Assembly: GCA_036362985.1 (NCBI GenBank)
Contig: JAYGXS010000007.1
Coordinates: forward strand, 22,438,104 to 22,502,103
Direction of reading: 5' to 3'
From: Ligula intestinalis
Taxonomy: Eukaryota > Platyhelminthes > Cestoda > Diphyllobothriidea > Diphyllobothriidae
Length of the DNA: 64,000 bases
The notes beneath the pieces were generated by a model, which was given only the letters and a program-made list of their open reading frames with translations, searched no databases and was not told the DNA's origin. Below, piece after piece: positions 10,095 to 21,655 of this stretch. The translations under genes were made by a program, and so were the position numbers. Each line of letters starts with the position of its first letter. Position 1 is the first letter of the stretch.

Positions 10095-12430
10095 TTTCTG
10101 GCTTATTCGCCATCATCAGTCAGTCATACCTAATCCCAGGTGTGCATCACTCGAGATTCGAACCCGATATCAATACAGATTCTGAAATGCAGTCTATGCG
10201 AATGAGACAACTAGTCACGATCCGACGTTAGCTCAAAACACCGTCCACAGCACTGTGGCAGTTTATGACTATCTGTACGCGGTCTGCGATGCCCTACACG
10301 GTCGGCCTCGGCAATAGAGGCAACAACGGCCGTTTATGGTTTATTAGCCGTCTTTAGCCAGCCATACCCAATCCAAGGCATGAATAACCCGAGATTTTAG
10401 CCTGCGACCTTTGGTTATTGAATGCAGCACTCTACCATTGCACCACGGGCCCCTTGTTTATGTCGGTTGCGATTGGGTAAATGATGATAGTACAAGTCAC
10501 TACGTGACTGCCCGCGAGGGCTCTATATTGAGTTCCAAGGCACAAGGGGACGAACAAGTCCCCTAACCAGATCGGGAAGGATGGGAGTTAGTTGTGGCTC
10601 ACGCATTTTCAGCCAAACATGTCCGAAGAGAAAGTAAGGGCGATTGAAATTTAGACATGTCCACCCACCTTCTCACCGAGAATGACCAACCAAGAGAGCT
10701 TGCTTAACGCTCGTTATCTGTCGATAGCGTCATGCCAGCGTTACCGAATGTGTGGAGGTTGGGCACAATTTTTTATAAATAAAAAGCCTTATTTTGATTT
10801 CTTACGGAGGTTCGAGTTTTGGAGGACTTTTACGTGTAAATTTTAATGCGTCCACTGTATGAACTTTGATTTTCGTGGGAGTTGCACAGATAGCGTAAGA
10901 TGTGCCGCATGAAAAGATAACGCTATAAGTAGAAGTAGTAGTAGAAGTAAAACTAAGAATACAAATAAAGCCCAAATCACAACGGGACGAGCATATACCA
11001 TAACTTGATCGGTGAGAAGCACTCTATCATAATGAATATTCCGGATCACAACTGATAGGATATTAGATCCGTAGCTCCTTGGCAGAGCGTTCGACTCAGT
11101 GGCCAAGGCTCCCGAGTTTGAATGCCGAATGATACACACTTGGCACTGGGTACGATTGACTGATGATGGCTTTCAAGCCGGAAATATCCCTTTCGGTCTC
11201 TCCCGTCTTTGTACGTTTTCCAAAATCAGAATATGTTATTAGCCGCTATGTAACTGCCTGCAATGGCACAATGGGACGATCATGACCCGCAATTGGACCG
11301 GCAAGCGCACCAATCCATCATAATAAGCTAAGCATTTCGCTGGCATATCGTTGTTGAAGCATTTTCTAACAAAATGGAAGGAAAACCAGCAGAAGTAACA
11401 TTAGATGGGAACCTAAATTTATCTTATGTCTATTATTATGATGAAGTAGAATCAACAAAGACAAGGGAGACCGGATAGACCATTCCTAGCCATCGTCAGC
11501 CAGTCATACCCAATGCCAAGTGTGGATCACTCAGGACCTATTGTCGTTGAGTGCGACGCTTTACCATTGCACCAAGAGCCCGTTTGTTTTGTCGGTTACG
11601 GTAGGGAATATTATGATAGTAGGGCACTCAACGATCTGGTCACGGATTGGTTATGGCTGGCTACTGACGGCTTGCAAGGCGGAAATTGCATTTCGGCCTC
11701 ACTTGCCTTTTTCATATTACAAGTCACTATGCAGCTGCCCGCGAGGGCTCTAGATTGAACTTCAAGGCACAACGGGATGAACAAGTTCCCTAACCAGATC
11801 AGTGAACTATTTATAATATGATTTGTCAGCTTCAATGACCTGAAATCGTAAGAGAGACCCAACAAAGCACAGTTGTAGACTTCGACAACATAGTAGACGC
11901 CAGTTAATCATGGAAATTTTTTGCAGGCATAAGTCAGTACTGCAGCAGGTCAGCAGGGCAAAGATGTCCAAGGCAGCCCTGGTTCTGCTTTACCCTTTTC
12001 ATCCTCCGTGCTGCCAGCGTCTCCTGGCTCCCTGTCTCCTCATCCTCCCCCTCCTACAGATCACGGAGTTCGTTGACTTCCTGGTGGCACCCTGAATCAA
12101 CTTCAGAGATCGGCGATCGCCCTGCTATTAACACTCCGTCAGCTGTCAGGAGGCATTTTAGGATCTAAGAGCCTGACTTATGATATCTCACTACCGGACG
12201 TTGCAGCAGATGAACCGCCCTTTGTATTTGATGTCGACGCTTTAGTCCATTTGTTTTGTCAATAAAACTTCATCTAAACCAGGAAGAAAATTTTGCACTA
12301 ATTTCAATACAGGGTCTGTAAATAGTTTATGCGAGTGAGCCAACTCGTCCCCATTCGACGGTAGCCCAGAGTGCCGTCCAGAGAACAATGGGACGAGCAT
12401 GCTCCGTAACTGGATCGGTGATCTTCCTTC
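10095..12430. repeat. cluster of tRNA-derived SINEs and an associated repeat
   Basis: At least four SINE copies lie here: about 10095-10260 (minus, degenerate), 10325-10470 (minus; head CAATGGTAGAGTGCTGCATT in reverse complement), 11070-11215 (plus) and 11480-11605 (minus). Between them a second module recurs at about 10495-10575, 11700-11800 and, weakly, 11235-11300. It contains CTGCCCGCGAGGGCTCTA and a CCCTAACCAGATC block. A further related block (ATGGGACGAGCATGCTCCG) lies at 12320-12425. No protein-coding exon was recognised. Confidence 0.65.
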
Positions 12431-12502
12431 TACCAATACTTTTCAGCTACCACATCAACGGAAACTGGCGGTTATTTTCGTTACGACAGGGATAATTGCT
12501 AA

Positions 12503-13640
12503 TGTAACAGGGCCACGGTTGAATCTGGGGTTCATGATAAAGCACGGTGCTCCTTAGTAACGATTAATCGAAGTGGCTTTGCTGTTCTTCAGGCAGAGCC
12601 AATACTGAAAAGATGGACCGTAACCGGCACAACCCATTTCTACCAGCTTTCACTTTCAATGGGTTGGCCCGGATATAGTCGGCCTCCTTCCGTTTACCAC
12701 ATTTTGCCATCGATTTATCCTAATCATGGTCAATTACTTCACCAACGGGGCAGAAGCGGTACCCCTTTTACGACAGGATGGAATTTCTTTAACGATAGCC
12801 CTGTGCATTTTTCGTTTCAGAGCATATTTGTCCGACTATGGAGCTAACGTTAGAAACCGTCTACTATATTAGGGATGTGATCAGCTCGACATTTATAAGA
12901 CCTGAAAGGCTCCAGGGCACAAGGAAGGAAATGCTCGGGTCGAAGGAAGAAACCGCACACTCATTCAACTTTTGAAAGGCCTTTGCGGAAAAAACGCATA
13001 CCCATAATTAGGATAAACGCCTTAATGCGCCACGATGACTTACTATGCTACCGCACACTCCTCAACCGGATATGCCCATTCTTTATGTTCACAGAGCGCC
13101 ACCTCCGGGTACCGGCAGACCCTCGTTTACCAATTACTATATCCTGAAGATAATAACCGGTCACATGCATGTGGGAAGTACAGGAAATCCCTCGGTTTAC
13201 TTATAACCTTATTGCGGCGGATAGACAAAACAAGTCAACAGCTTCCCCTATCAACTGGGTGATTTGGTATGGCATTTCTAACCTGTCCTAATTGTTGATA
13301 CTTCAGCCCATAAGTGGTCGTAGATGTCCACCATCCCACTACGGATGTCCTCCGCAATGCATCCATGCCGAATAGCCTTACTTTCACCGCCCACTTCGAT
13401 GAACTTAAACCATACGCTGGCCGACTGTCTAGTGCCACGGGCTCTTCACTTCCCATCGTTCTCCCAAGTTTAGTTCCCTTATTAATTAGAGAGGAGACCA
13501 TAGAAACTACGCCGTTGGAGAGCCCTGTTGACAGGGCTCAAGCTAAAAAAGGGGGGCTATGTAAAGGCATTACTTTTTAATCTGGGGTTAATGACTAACT
13601 AGAATGCTCTTCAGTAACGAGTAATTTAAGTGGCTTTCGC
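12503..13640 (+). pseudogene. Ty3/gypsy integrase fossil with LTR-like flanks
   Basis: Plus-strand frames between about 12720 and 13560 show a decayed gypsy integrase. An early core segment (NYFTNGAEAVPLLRQDG) is followed by the signature CDQLDIYKT and NRTLIQLLKGLCGK, then an FPYQLGDLVWHF segment like the C-terminal 'Y.VGDLVW' motif. Many stops and frame changes interrupt it. A sequence of about 100 bp at 12503-12630 (TCTGGGGTT..., AGTAACGA, AAGTGGCTTT) recurs at 13560-13680 in the same orientation, consistent with pieces of one LTR on both sides. Gag, protease and RT are absent. Confidence 0.75.
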
Positions 13641-13680
13641 TCTCCTTCAGCCGGAGGCAACATCGAAAAGACGGGCCCAG

Positions 13681-15803
13681 GGGAAATTCGATTGTCTAAA
13701 TCGCAGGAGTGAACCCCGCATAGTATTATCCTTCAGGTTTACGTTTAACCCGGTATAATTGTGATTAGTCTCGTTTCTTCCCCCGTCTACATTATTGCGT
13801 CCTAGCTGTACTATAATATTCTTACCCTTATTAAGTTCATGGAGTGCTGTACCCATCAAGTAAGTAGATGGAGAGTATGCCTGCCCCAAACGAACGAGTG
13901 AGTAATAACTCTCAGGATGATTGATTATATAGTCGGACATTAGTCAACTAGTACCAAACCACAAGAGTCCCCTACCATTGGAAGTCTCACGAAAGGAAAC
14001 GGTCCGTCTACTACAATGAGTCACCGCTCTAGCGAGCATGCATTTTGGTGGGTTACTTGAAAATTCCTCGGCGACTGCCTCTCATACGGAGCAGTCTAAC
14101 TAATCTTTCCATCCCGGGAGACTGTGCTAGAGTCTGAATCTTCATATGACGAACTGATGGGGGAACCAACACACGATGAAAAAGCGCAAGAGTCGGACGA
14201 CCACGAAATTTCCCTCTGAGCTATTTAACGTACTTCAGCAAGATAATCTTGTCTAGCATGTTTTTCTTATGGTTTCTTTAGAAACCGGCTTCCACATAGC
14301 AAAAAAGGAGCAGGTGTAAGGGAAATAGTATAATAGCAACAACAAGCTGCTTATGCCTGTACACAGTGCCGTGAATGCGCTGCGCACCAGGGGCGTCAAA
14401 TGAATTAGCCAATCATTTTTCACGCATTCGTTTACGCATTTGATGACACAACCTCTCGAGCTGATGCCAACCAACGAATTACATCCTCGATTTGACTCAT
14501 TTTTTCGAATTTGGACCACTTTCATTACTACTAGGACGGTGGAGAGCGGGCTTATGAAGCGTGTGCTGTTCGGACTGGCCGGGATAACGGTTAGAGATAA
14601 GGGTGACCTCAATTAATACTCGGAACCTGCTGATCCGGAGAGCCGAGGTTTGTTATGGAAAACGACTAAATCTGAAAGCGAGGGTGAGTGTGTGGATGGA
14701 TGGCCAACCCAGGCAAGCGAAAATTGATATTACTTACAGGAACTCAGTGGAATACTTTGGAGGCAATCTTAGTTCACCCAAAGGGATGATTTCCTCGGTG
14801 TCAGGGCTAAAAGCCGGGGGTCAACTCAAGCAAAGGACTGACTCATCCGCATATACGATGACGCCTCTATCTTCCACAATTCTGCGCAGAAATTCCTTAA
14901 AATTTGTTTATGTTGGTTGCATGTTCGCGACGGGCTACCTTTATGAATTGGCCGTACAGGCCTCTGATCTCAATCTCCATCATGGCGGTAAGAACGTGAG
15001 CACTAGAGCGGCGTGTAACTTTAAAAACTGCGTGGTTTAGACACAAACTACACCGACAGTACCGATGTTAACAAGCTACATTGGAAACTACTGTAGATAT
15101 ATCTGTCCTCCAGCGAAGTTATGCATTATACTGTCCCGAAAACTCAAACATACTTAGGTCCCTACGGTAACATTTGACTTTATTCGTTTTCAGTTAGTTT
15201 TTTAAGGTTTAATTCGTTAAAAGTTTTAGATAGCTTAATTTTTAAGCGACATGCGCACACTATCTCTCTAAATCCACTAGAAACCATTGTGAATTTAAAA
15301 AAAAAACGGGCAAAAGCCTATCATTCGTGGTTTTATCCTGATCTTTAAATTTCGACTTATTTGCACGCCTATGCATTGAGTTGGGCTATTTGCAAGTGCT
15401 TCTGTGTAGCGGGCCGGGAATGTCGAGGTTGGCACACACCTAAAGGATAAGAGACGTGAAGATGGTTCTGTAGCGGAAACTCGGAATTGGATTCCCTAGT
15501 AGCAATTAGTCGACTATAAGTCGACTATAAGTGACTATTTCTAGTCGTCCGCAATGCTGCGATCTAATTGGTTACAAAAATGACGCAATCTGAAGTCCAA
15601 TTGGTTTGCGCTCTTTAAGCGCGTTAGCGCGCGTATAAGCGCCATTTTTTGACGTGAACGGCGTGCACGCGCGAGCTGTCAATCACGCGAGCTATCTATC
15701 ACTCTATCGATCACTCTACTTGTCTGCTGTTGAAAAATATTCTTCATTTTTATTGCCTATAATGTTTGTTATCATATTTGCCTTTGTTTTGCATTTTTTA
15801 CCA
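13681..15803. other. mostly unassigned, possibly LTR remnant at the left
   Basis: The left few hundred bases may continue the gypsy LTR. Open frames at 13647-13940 (minus), 14253-14612 (minus) and 14603-15040 (plus) show no recognisable motif. A short direct repeat (AGTCGACTATA) occurs near 15511-15533. Confidence 0.35.
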
Positions 15804-16043
15804 ATGTTTAAGGGGAATTCTGAGAGAACACGAAGATGCTGGCTTAAGAGGTATGCGGATGAGGAATGACAGGCTGGAGAGGAGGCCGTAAAGAAGAGAA
15901 TGGAAGCCGTGAGTGCCCTAAAACATTTAGGAAATGAGAGCACAGCGCCTCCTGAAACGAGTGATTATTATTGTGAGTCGTCATCAACCGTAAGTGACGC
16001 TGATTGGGTTCTTACAAGCACACACATATCAAGGCCGGAGTAA
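15804..16043 (+). pseudogene. 80-codon frame interrupted by one in-frame TGA, family unknown
   Basis: From ATG at 15804 one frame runs to TAA at 16041-16043 with a single TGA at 15867-15869. Before it lies a basic stretch (TRRCWLKRYADEE). After it come KKRMEAVSALKHLGNESTAP and an acidic, Ser-rich end (SDYYCESSSTVSDADW). The biased, protein-like composition on both sides of the stop suggests a once-coding exon or transposon-derived peptide. I do not recognise a family. Chance is possible at this length. Confidence 0.35.
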
Positions 16044-16439
16044 AAGGGAACGTGAATATACGGAGAGGAATGTACTAGTAATAAAGAATACATACAGAGT
16101 AAGAAAATAATATGGGGATAGAGAACGGCGTTACATAGATACAAGTCCCATCTGAAGTGGAGTGTGTTCTCTAATGTCTGATCAGTTACCGGCGGGGAAT
16201 ACAGTGCTCTGGGCGACTGTAGGGGCGAGACGGGAGTGCTGACATTGTGTGTGGGATTGCGATACGATTGACGATGACGGCGGCGGGAAGGGGTCAGCGG
16301 CTGAGGGAAAAGGGCACCGGTTTCTTCACTGATACTCGATCACAGCATCTCCATCCTGGGTCCGTGCCAAAAGTGATCTTGGTGCGTTCAAACAACCATT
16401 GTTCGGGGTGGCTCGTTACATCTGCACAATCTTATTTTC

Positions 16440-16615
16440 CCATTTTAATAATCGCGCGGACATTTTTTGTTATTTAAATTTATATTTCCAATTATTTTTG
16501 CTCAAAGCTGCTGTACTTTTAACTTTATTCTTTCTTTCCTGTGGTACGACCTAACCATAAACCTCTATTAACAACACTCCCATAGGACATAATCCGGGGC
16601 TAGGGATATCTAAGG
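16440..16615 (+). repeat. dispersed repeat, same-orientation copy of 5945-6135
   Basis: See 5945-6135. It abuts the 5' side of the CR1-like LINE below. Confidence 0.7.
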
Positions 16616-16729
16616 CCAAGAATTCTTGTGATTTACCGCAGCTACACATTTAGAAGTTAAAATTTCGTGTAAGTAATGCCTTAAACATTTTCATAAGGTT
16701 CTATAACTTAAAGTCTCCTTGCATAAGAT

Positions 16730-19027
16730 AGATCAGTTTTTCCCTCGCTCTAGTATGCGAATGCCTCTCATCTTCCCTTAATGTTGCGAAACTCTTTTCG
16801 CGTACAGTAAAAGCGCAAATGAAAACGCAGCACCCCATACTTAGAGATGCTTTAGGAAACCCCATAGCTGACGCTAAGCTGACCGCCGATAGCTTCAATG
16901 CGTTCCTATCCAAAACGTTTAGTGAAAGCTCGTTCGCTGCACCTCCGGTTATCCAGGCTTGGACGGGTGCCATACTCGAAACCATAAGTTTTACCGTCTG
17001 GGATGTGACTGTAGCCATTCGTCGTTATCGTCAATCCTATAGTCCAGGACCAGATGGCGTCCCAGTTAGCCTTCTAAAAGCTGAAGCGAATGATATCTTT
17101 CCGTCTATTCTTTGTAAGGTATTTAATCTTGCTCTTGAGAGCGAAACCTTTCCTTCGTTGTGGAAGGAATCGCACATAATGCCTATTCGCAAGCACGGCC
17201 GATCGACATCATTCGACAACTTTAGGCCAATAAATACACTTCCCGCAGCATCGAAGATCTTGGAGACCTTAATCAAAGAAAAGATGATGCGTCACTTGAC
17301 AGAGAACAACCTGCTCAGTACAGCTCAACATGGCTTTCTCGAGAAACGATCTTGTGACACCTGCCAGCTCTCTTTCTTTGATTATGTGCTGCAATCTAGA
17401 GACAGCGGTTTTGCCACTTATAGCGTCTATTTTGATTTTACTAAGGCCTTTGATCGGGTCGATCATAACCTCCTCCTTCTGAAACTGGCCTCCTTCGGCA
17501 TAGGTAGCAAGCCTCTGAACTTCATATCTTCCTATTTGGATGCTCGCACACAACGAGTAAAAATTTCCAATGTTATCTCCAACCCCACGCATGTGAGGAG
17601 TGGAGTTATACAGGGTAGTGTACTGGGTCCGCTCCTATTTTGCCTTTTTGTCAACGACGTTTCAGATTGTTTTCAGTATGGCAGACCCTTCATGTACGCT
17701 GATGATTTAAAAGTCGCTTATCGATATAAACCGGCAGATCGCAACATCGTGCTCGAGCTGATAAAAAAGGATCTTCAGGCCTTCGCCCAGTGGTGTTGCA
17801 CATGGCGCCTCACCCTTTCATGGCACAAATGTTCCGTTATGGTTGTTGGCGACGATCATCAACCGGAATTAAGCATTGACGGCCACGAACTAAATGTTCC
17901 AGCAGTTATCAAGGATTTGGGCATATCCTACTCTAATAGTCTCAATTTGTCAGAGCACTGTGCCCTGATAGTCTCGAAAGCACGCCGAACAACCGGATTT
18001 ATCCTTAGAAATTTTAAGACTATCAATGTTAGAACTAGCCTTTATAATATGTACGTGAGACCTAGTCTTGAATACTGCTCGCCTCTGTTCAGTCTTCTGC
18101 GCACTAGTGAACGGAAGAAAATAGAATCGGTGCAGCACTTCTTCACTAGAAGAGTTTTCACTACAGAACACCGTAACTTAACCTACCAACAAAGGTGCGA
18201 ACTTATAAAGCTGGATCCCCTATGGCTTCGTCGATTGCAGAAGGGTCTATTTTTACTGTTTAAACTTTTGAATGGTCAAACCTTTAATCCTCTTAGTACA
18301 ATAAGGCAGCTTGAGCACTCTCGACGCGCCAGTCATCGAGACGTATTTTTATTTCTTCCTATGGCACGCACAGTTAAGTACCGGCAATTCTTTTCAGTAA
18401 ATGCCATATCAATCTGGAATAAGCTGCCCAAAAGTATTAAAACCCAGCAAAACTACCCTATGTTTAAGAGAGCTGTAACTAGTTTTCTACGTTCAGGACA
18501 ACTTTCACGAATTTTGGGTGCTGACTCGGTGGAATCTCTCTTTCACTCTGATGGCGTTCGTGGACTTTGAACCCCGCCAGGCTTCACTGCTGAAGATAAT
18601 GCGGCTGAAGCAGCAACCCGCAGTCTGCTAACCCTTCAGCCGATAGCTCGCAACTTTTGCCGACAACCATTGAAGAAAGACTGAGAACACTGTGTTCTTG
18701 TGCCAACCCTCTCCGTCTGGAACTAATGTTTTTAAACGATATGAAACAGTTCTCCTGCTGATGAGTCAACTCAGCTTACAACTGTACATTTATTCCGTTT
18801 GTATCATACCTTTGAAGGCAGGTTTTTTTCACTTGAAACAAACTCCTAATCTCGCCCAGTATTGACGAAACAAAAAACCTGAAACAAAACCAATACTGGC
18901 TGCAACATAAGGAGTTTGTTTTAGGTTTTTTCCGGTCTTCGAGGTGTTGGAAGGCGCCCAAGAGGTGCATTACCAACTCTTTACAATTGCCTGTAAACTG
19001 GCATAATAAACATATTATTATTATTAT
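16730..19027 (+). mobile_element. CR1/Jockey-like non-LTR retrotransposon, 5'-truncated
   Basis: The element comprises the RT frame (16819-18570; in frame from about 16733 after a TAG), a 3' UTR of about 450 bp, and a terminal (ATT)n run at about 19012-19026. Such short 3' repeats are characteristic of CR1-type LINEs. The apurinic-type endonuclease and ORF1 are missing, as usual for target-primed insertions that stop early. Confidence 0.85.
16819..18570 (+). CDS. reverse transcriptase, CR1/Jockey-like (583 codons, open)
   Basis: This frame would copy LINE RNA into DNA at a nicked target. In order: YSPGPDGVPVSLLK (RT motif 1 region), NFRPINTLPAASKILE (motif 2), the AQHGF(L) block, VYFDFTKAFDRVDH (motif A with catalytic Asp), GVIQGSVLGPLLFCLFVNDV (motif B), and MYADDLK with YADD at residues 293-296 (motif C). 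The DLGISYSNSL and post-RT region end with AISIWNKLPKSI. No stop or frameshift occurs in 583 codons, unlike every other LINE here, so it is young or only recently inactive. Lacking the endonuclease, it is not an autonomous element. The start is uncertain because the frame is open about 28 codons further upstream. Confidence 0.9.
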   Translation: MKTQHPILRDALGNPIADAKLTADSFNAFLSKTFSESSFAAPPVIQAWTGAILETISFTVWDVTVAIRRYRQSYSPGPDGVPVSLLKAEANDIFPSILCKVFNLALESETFPSLWKESHIMPIRKHGRSTSFDNFRPINTLPAASKILETLIKEKMMRHLTENNLLSTAQHGFLEKRSCDTCQLSFFDYVLQSRDSGFATYSVYFDFTKAFDRVDHNLLLLKLASFGIGSKPLNFISSYLDARTQRVKISNVISNPTHVRSGVIQGSVLGPLLFCLFVNDVSDCFQYGRPFMYADDLKVAYRYKPADRNIVLELIKKDLQAFAQWCCTWRLTLSWHKCSVMVVGDDHQPELSIDGHELNVPAVIKDLGISYSNSLNLSEHCALIVSKARRTTGFILRNFKTINVRTSLYNMYVRPSLEYCSPLFSLLRTSERKKIESVQHFFTRRVFTTEHRNLTYQQRCELIKLDPLWLRRLQKGLFLLFKLLNGQTFNPLSTIRQLEHSRRASHRDVFLFLPMARTVKYRQFFSVNAISIWNKLPKSIKTQQNYPMFKRAVTSFLRSGQLSRILGADSVESLFHSDGVRGL

Positions 19028-19429
19028 CTACTTTGGTCAGCATGATAATTTACTTTGTTTCCTTAATAACTAAAGAATCTGACCTGTGAGCACAAGCCAG
19101 TAGACGAAGAATGAAAATCTGGAGAGTGAAGGAAGCATGATGGAGTGGCTTCGGGGTTGAAGAGGACATATCCTACTTATTATAACGCTTAAGGCCCCAA
19201 TAAACACTTTGGAGTGTATGTAGTGGTCGTGTCTGTCCGACGCTCGCCTAACGCTTGACGTCACAGACGAGGTCACGCAGAGCTTAGGACCTCACGCGCA
19301 AGCAGTTTTTCCGCATGCCTCGAGGCATGCGCAAATAGATGGGCGACCGCCACGGCTGCCAGACGCAAGTGACACGCACCCAAACACACGCACCAAGTTT
19401 CCCCCATTCTGGCCTCAACTAACAGTGAC

Positions 19430-20060
19430 TTGACCTCACTCCGTCCAATGAAATTTCCACTTTAGTTGAGTGACCTCATTTAGTAGGTAGGCTTCAATCT
19501 GTGGGAGAAAGATGACAATGCGGCGTCTGCCTTCAGGCCTCACTCCGGATCCGACCCGAATAGGGAACTGTGGGATAACGAGAACGTCGGAGTCAAGTGT
19601 AGAATAAAGAAGCGTCGGGGTCAACAATGTGGGATACGATGTGGTCCGACTGGATAATAGGCGACATAACGTATCCCAACATGTATAAGCTAGTGAATAG
19701 GATAAGGCGTGAAAGACCAGAAAGTTATGAATGATTTAATAAGGTTAGAATGAGTAAAATATGAGTAACATGCAAGTGACCCCTAGACAAGTGTAATCCA
19801 GCCATGAATGGGCCAGAGTCCAGAGGCGCAGTCCAGCGAGTTGATCACCGGGTCCGGACACTACCACCGAACAGTTAGTCGTCGGCTCTGGGAGTGACTG
19901 AACGTAAACAACTCCCCCGCATCTTGTGCACTGGTCTCGCCTTGAGAAGTGATTGGATAGTGAGGCCAGACAAGTCCCGACCTTGAGTGGGCCTTTGACT
20001 CTGGTGTCTTGCAAACGCGCGGTGGTCACGCCAGTCATGACCTGTCCACGCGGCATCCGA
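19430..20060 (-). repeat. LTR-like dispersed repeat, minus orientation
   Basis: The reverse complement of about 19690-19890 matches 8140-8340 (shared GTCCGGACCC and CTGGCCCATTCA blocks). The rest may be the same element's LTR or leader. No coding motif was seen. Confidence 0.5.
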
Positions 20061-20289
20061 GGAAAGCATGACTAAGAATGAGGGGTTGCTACAGAACGGT
20101 TGCACTAGTCTGCGAGTCATAACTCTTTCAATCTTTTCTCCTATCCTTCAGCAGAATGCACTATTCCTAACAATCCGGCCTTCGCAAGACTTCTCCCTTC
20201 ACCTAGGGAACCGGGCCTGGAAGATTGTAGCTGATAGGGTTAACCATCTTAGCCTTATTACCTTCATATATTATTTCCGATTTGAGTAG

Positions 20290-21655
20290 TGTAGCTATAC
20301 ATATACGTAAAAAGGATACGATTGAATGGAACGAAGCATTTCTGTAGATTATGGCGTTCGATAGCATCCATCATCAACGCCTGCTGCATAAGCTGCGCAG
20401 CGCAGGCGTTCGCAGGACCCTCTTCCTATGGATCCAAAACTTTTTTAACAGGACGGTCACAAAAAGTCCAAGTCGGTCGCCAGCAGTCCTCGGGTTTACG
20501 TTTGGTGAGTGGCGTCCCACAGGGCTCAGTTTAAGGTCCCGTATTATTTCTCATTTTCATCAACGACTGTGTCAGTGATCTAGACTGCGATGTAACCTTG
20601 TTCGCCGATGACATCAAATTATGGAAAGTCGTCCAAAATACGACAGATGAAAACCGTCTGCAAGCCAATTCGAACAGATTGGAAGACTGGTCAAAGCTTT
20701 GGCTAATGCCTTTCAAAGTAAGTAAATATAACCTTGAAAGTTGTAGAGCATCCAGCACGAAGGTCTATTCTTTAAACGGTATACCGCTGCAACAAGTTGA
20801 GTGTGTGGATAACTTCTTTAATCAAATCAACGCTGAACTGTACAAAGGCGGCGAAGTCGGCCAGATCTATATTACAGGTGATAAGACGAGCCTTTATGGG
20901 ATTTGAAAAAGACAACTTCTCCAAAATATTTAGAAGCTTCGTTTGGCCGCACCTGGAATTCGCTGTTCAGGCATGGAGACCTTGGACTGTCAAAGATTGT
21001 ACTGTCTCAGAGAATGTCCAGAGACGAGCGACAAAGATGGTCAAAGGTCTAGGAATATTGCCCTATGATAGCAGACTGTCAATCCTCGACATATTTCCCC
21101 TTTCCTACAGACAACTCCGAGGTGACCTCATACTAACCTTCCGTATTATGCATAAACTGGATTGCTGTTTCGTTCCCGGTGATTTCGTTGCTCAGGCGAA
21201 CACGCCAACTTTGCGCGGGTATCCCCTTTAACTACGCCCTGGCAAAGCGAGAATCGACGGACGAAAATTTTTCGTTACTAACAGAATAGTTTCAGCGTGG
21301 AACGCCCTTCATGAAGAGGTTGTCCTCTACACTTGTGTTTATTCCTTTAAGAGTAGACTGGACATGCATCAAGCACAAATGCAAATCATGCAAAAACTAC
21401 TGCATCACACTACAATGAACTACACGGTTTATCACATACACTGCATCAAATTATACTTCTCGCGATTTGCGAGTTGTCATATTTTGTCTGTCATATTATG
21501 TGAAGATTTGACTCTGCTGTCTTCCCGGAACATGTAATTGACGTAAATTTTAAATTTTTCTTTTTATCCATTTATTCCTTATCATTTTGTTACCAATAGG
21601 GAGTTCAAAGGCATTCACCTATCTTTCCCTCAATAAACTGAACTGAACTGAACTA
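20290..21655 (+). pseudogene. CR1/Jockey-like LINE fossil, RT palm to 3' end
   Basis: The fragment starts inside motif A (a decayed 'AFD' read as MAFDSIHHQRLLHKLRSAGV). It continues with SGVPQGSV (motif B, other frame), VTLFADDIKLWKVV (motif C as FADD) near 20598, VWPHLEFAVQAW and RRATKMVKG, then AWNALHEEVVL past a stop at about 21230. At least three frame changes break it. The 3' end is the short tandem run CTGAACTGAACTGAACT at 21637-21655. The same family is found at 0.5-1.5 and 40.7-41.4 kb. Confidence 0.85.

Noticed and set aside
13647..13940. 97-codon minus frame that looked mitochondrial or rRNA-like at first sight
   Set aside because: It lies over LTR-like sequence of the plus-strand gypsy fossil and has no family motif.
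14603..15040. 145-codon plus-strand frame
   Set aside because: Starts at GTG, has no recognisable motif, no splice support and no related copy; not enough to call a gene.
19313..19330. perfect 18-bp palindrome GCATGCCTCGAGGCATGC
   Set aside because: Short and isolated, with no copies or context to suggest a role.
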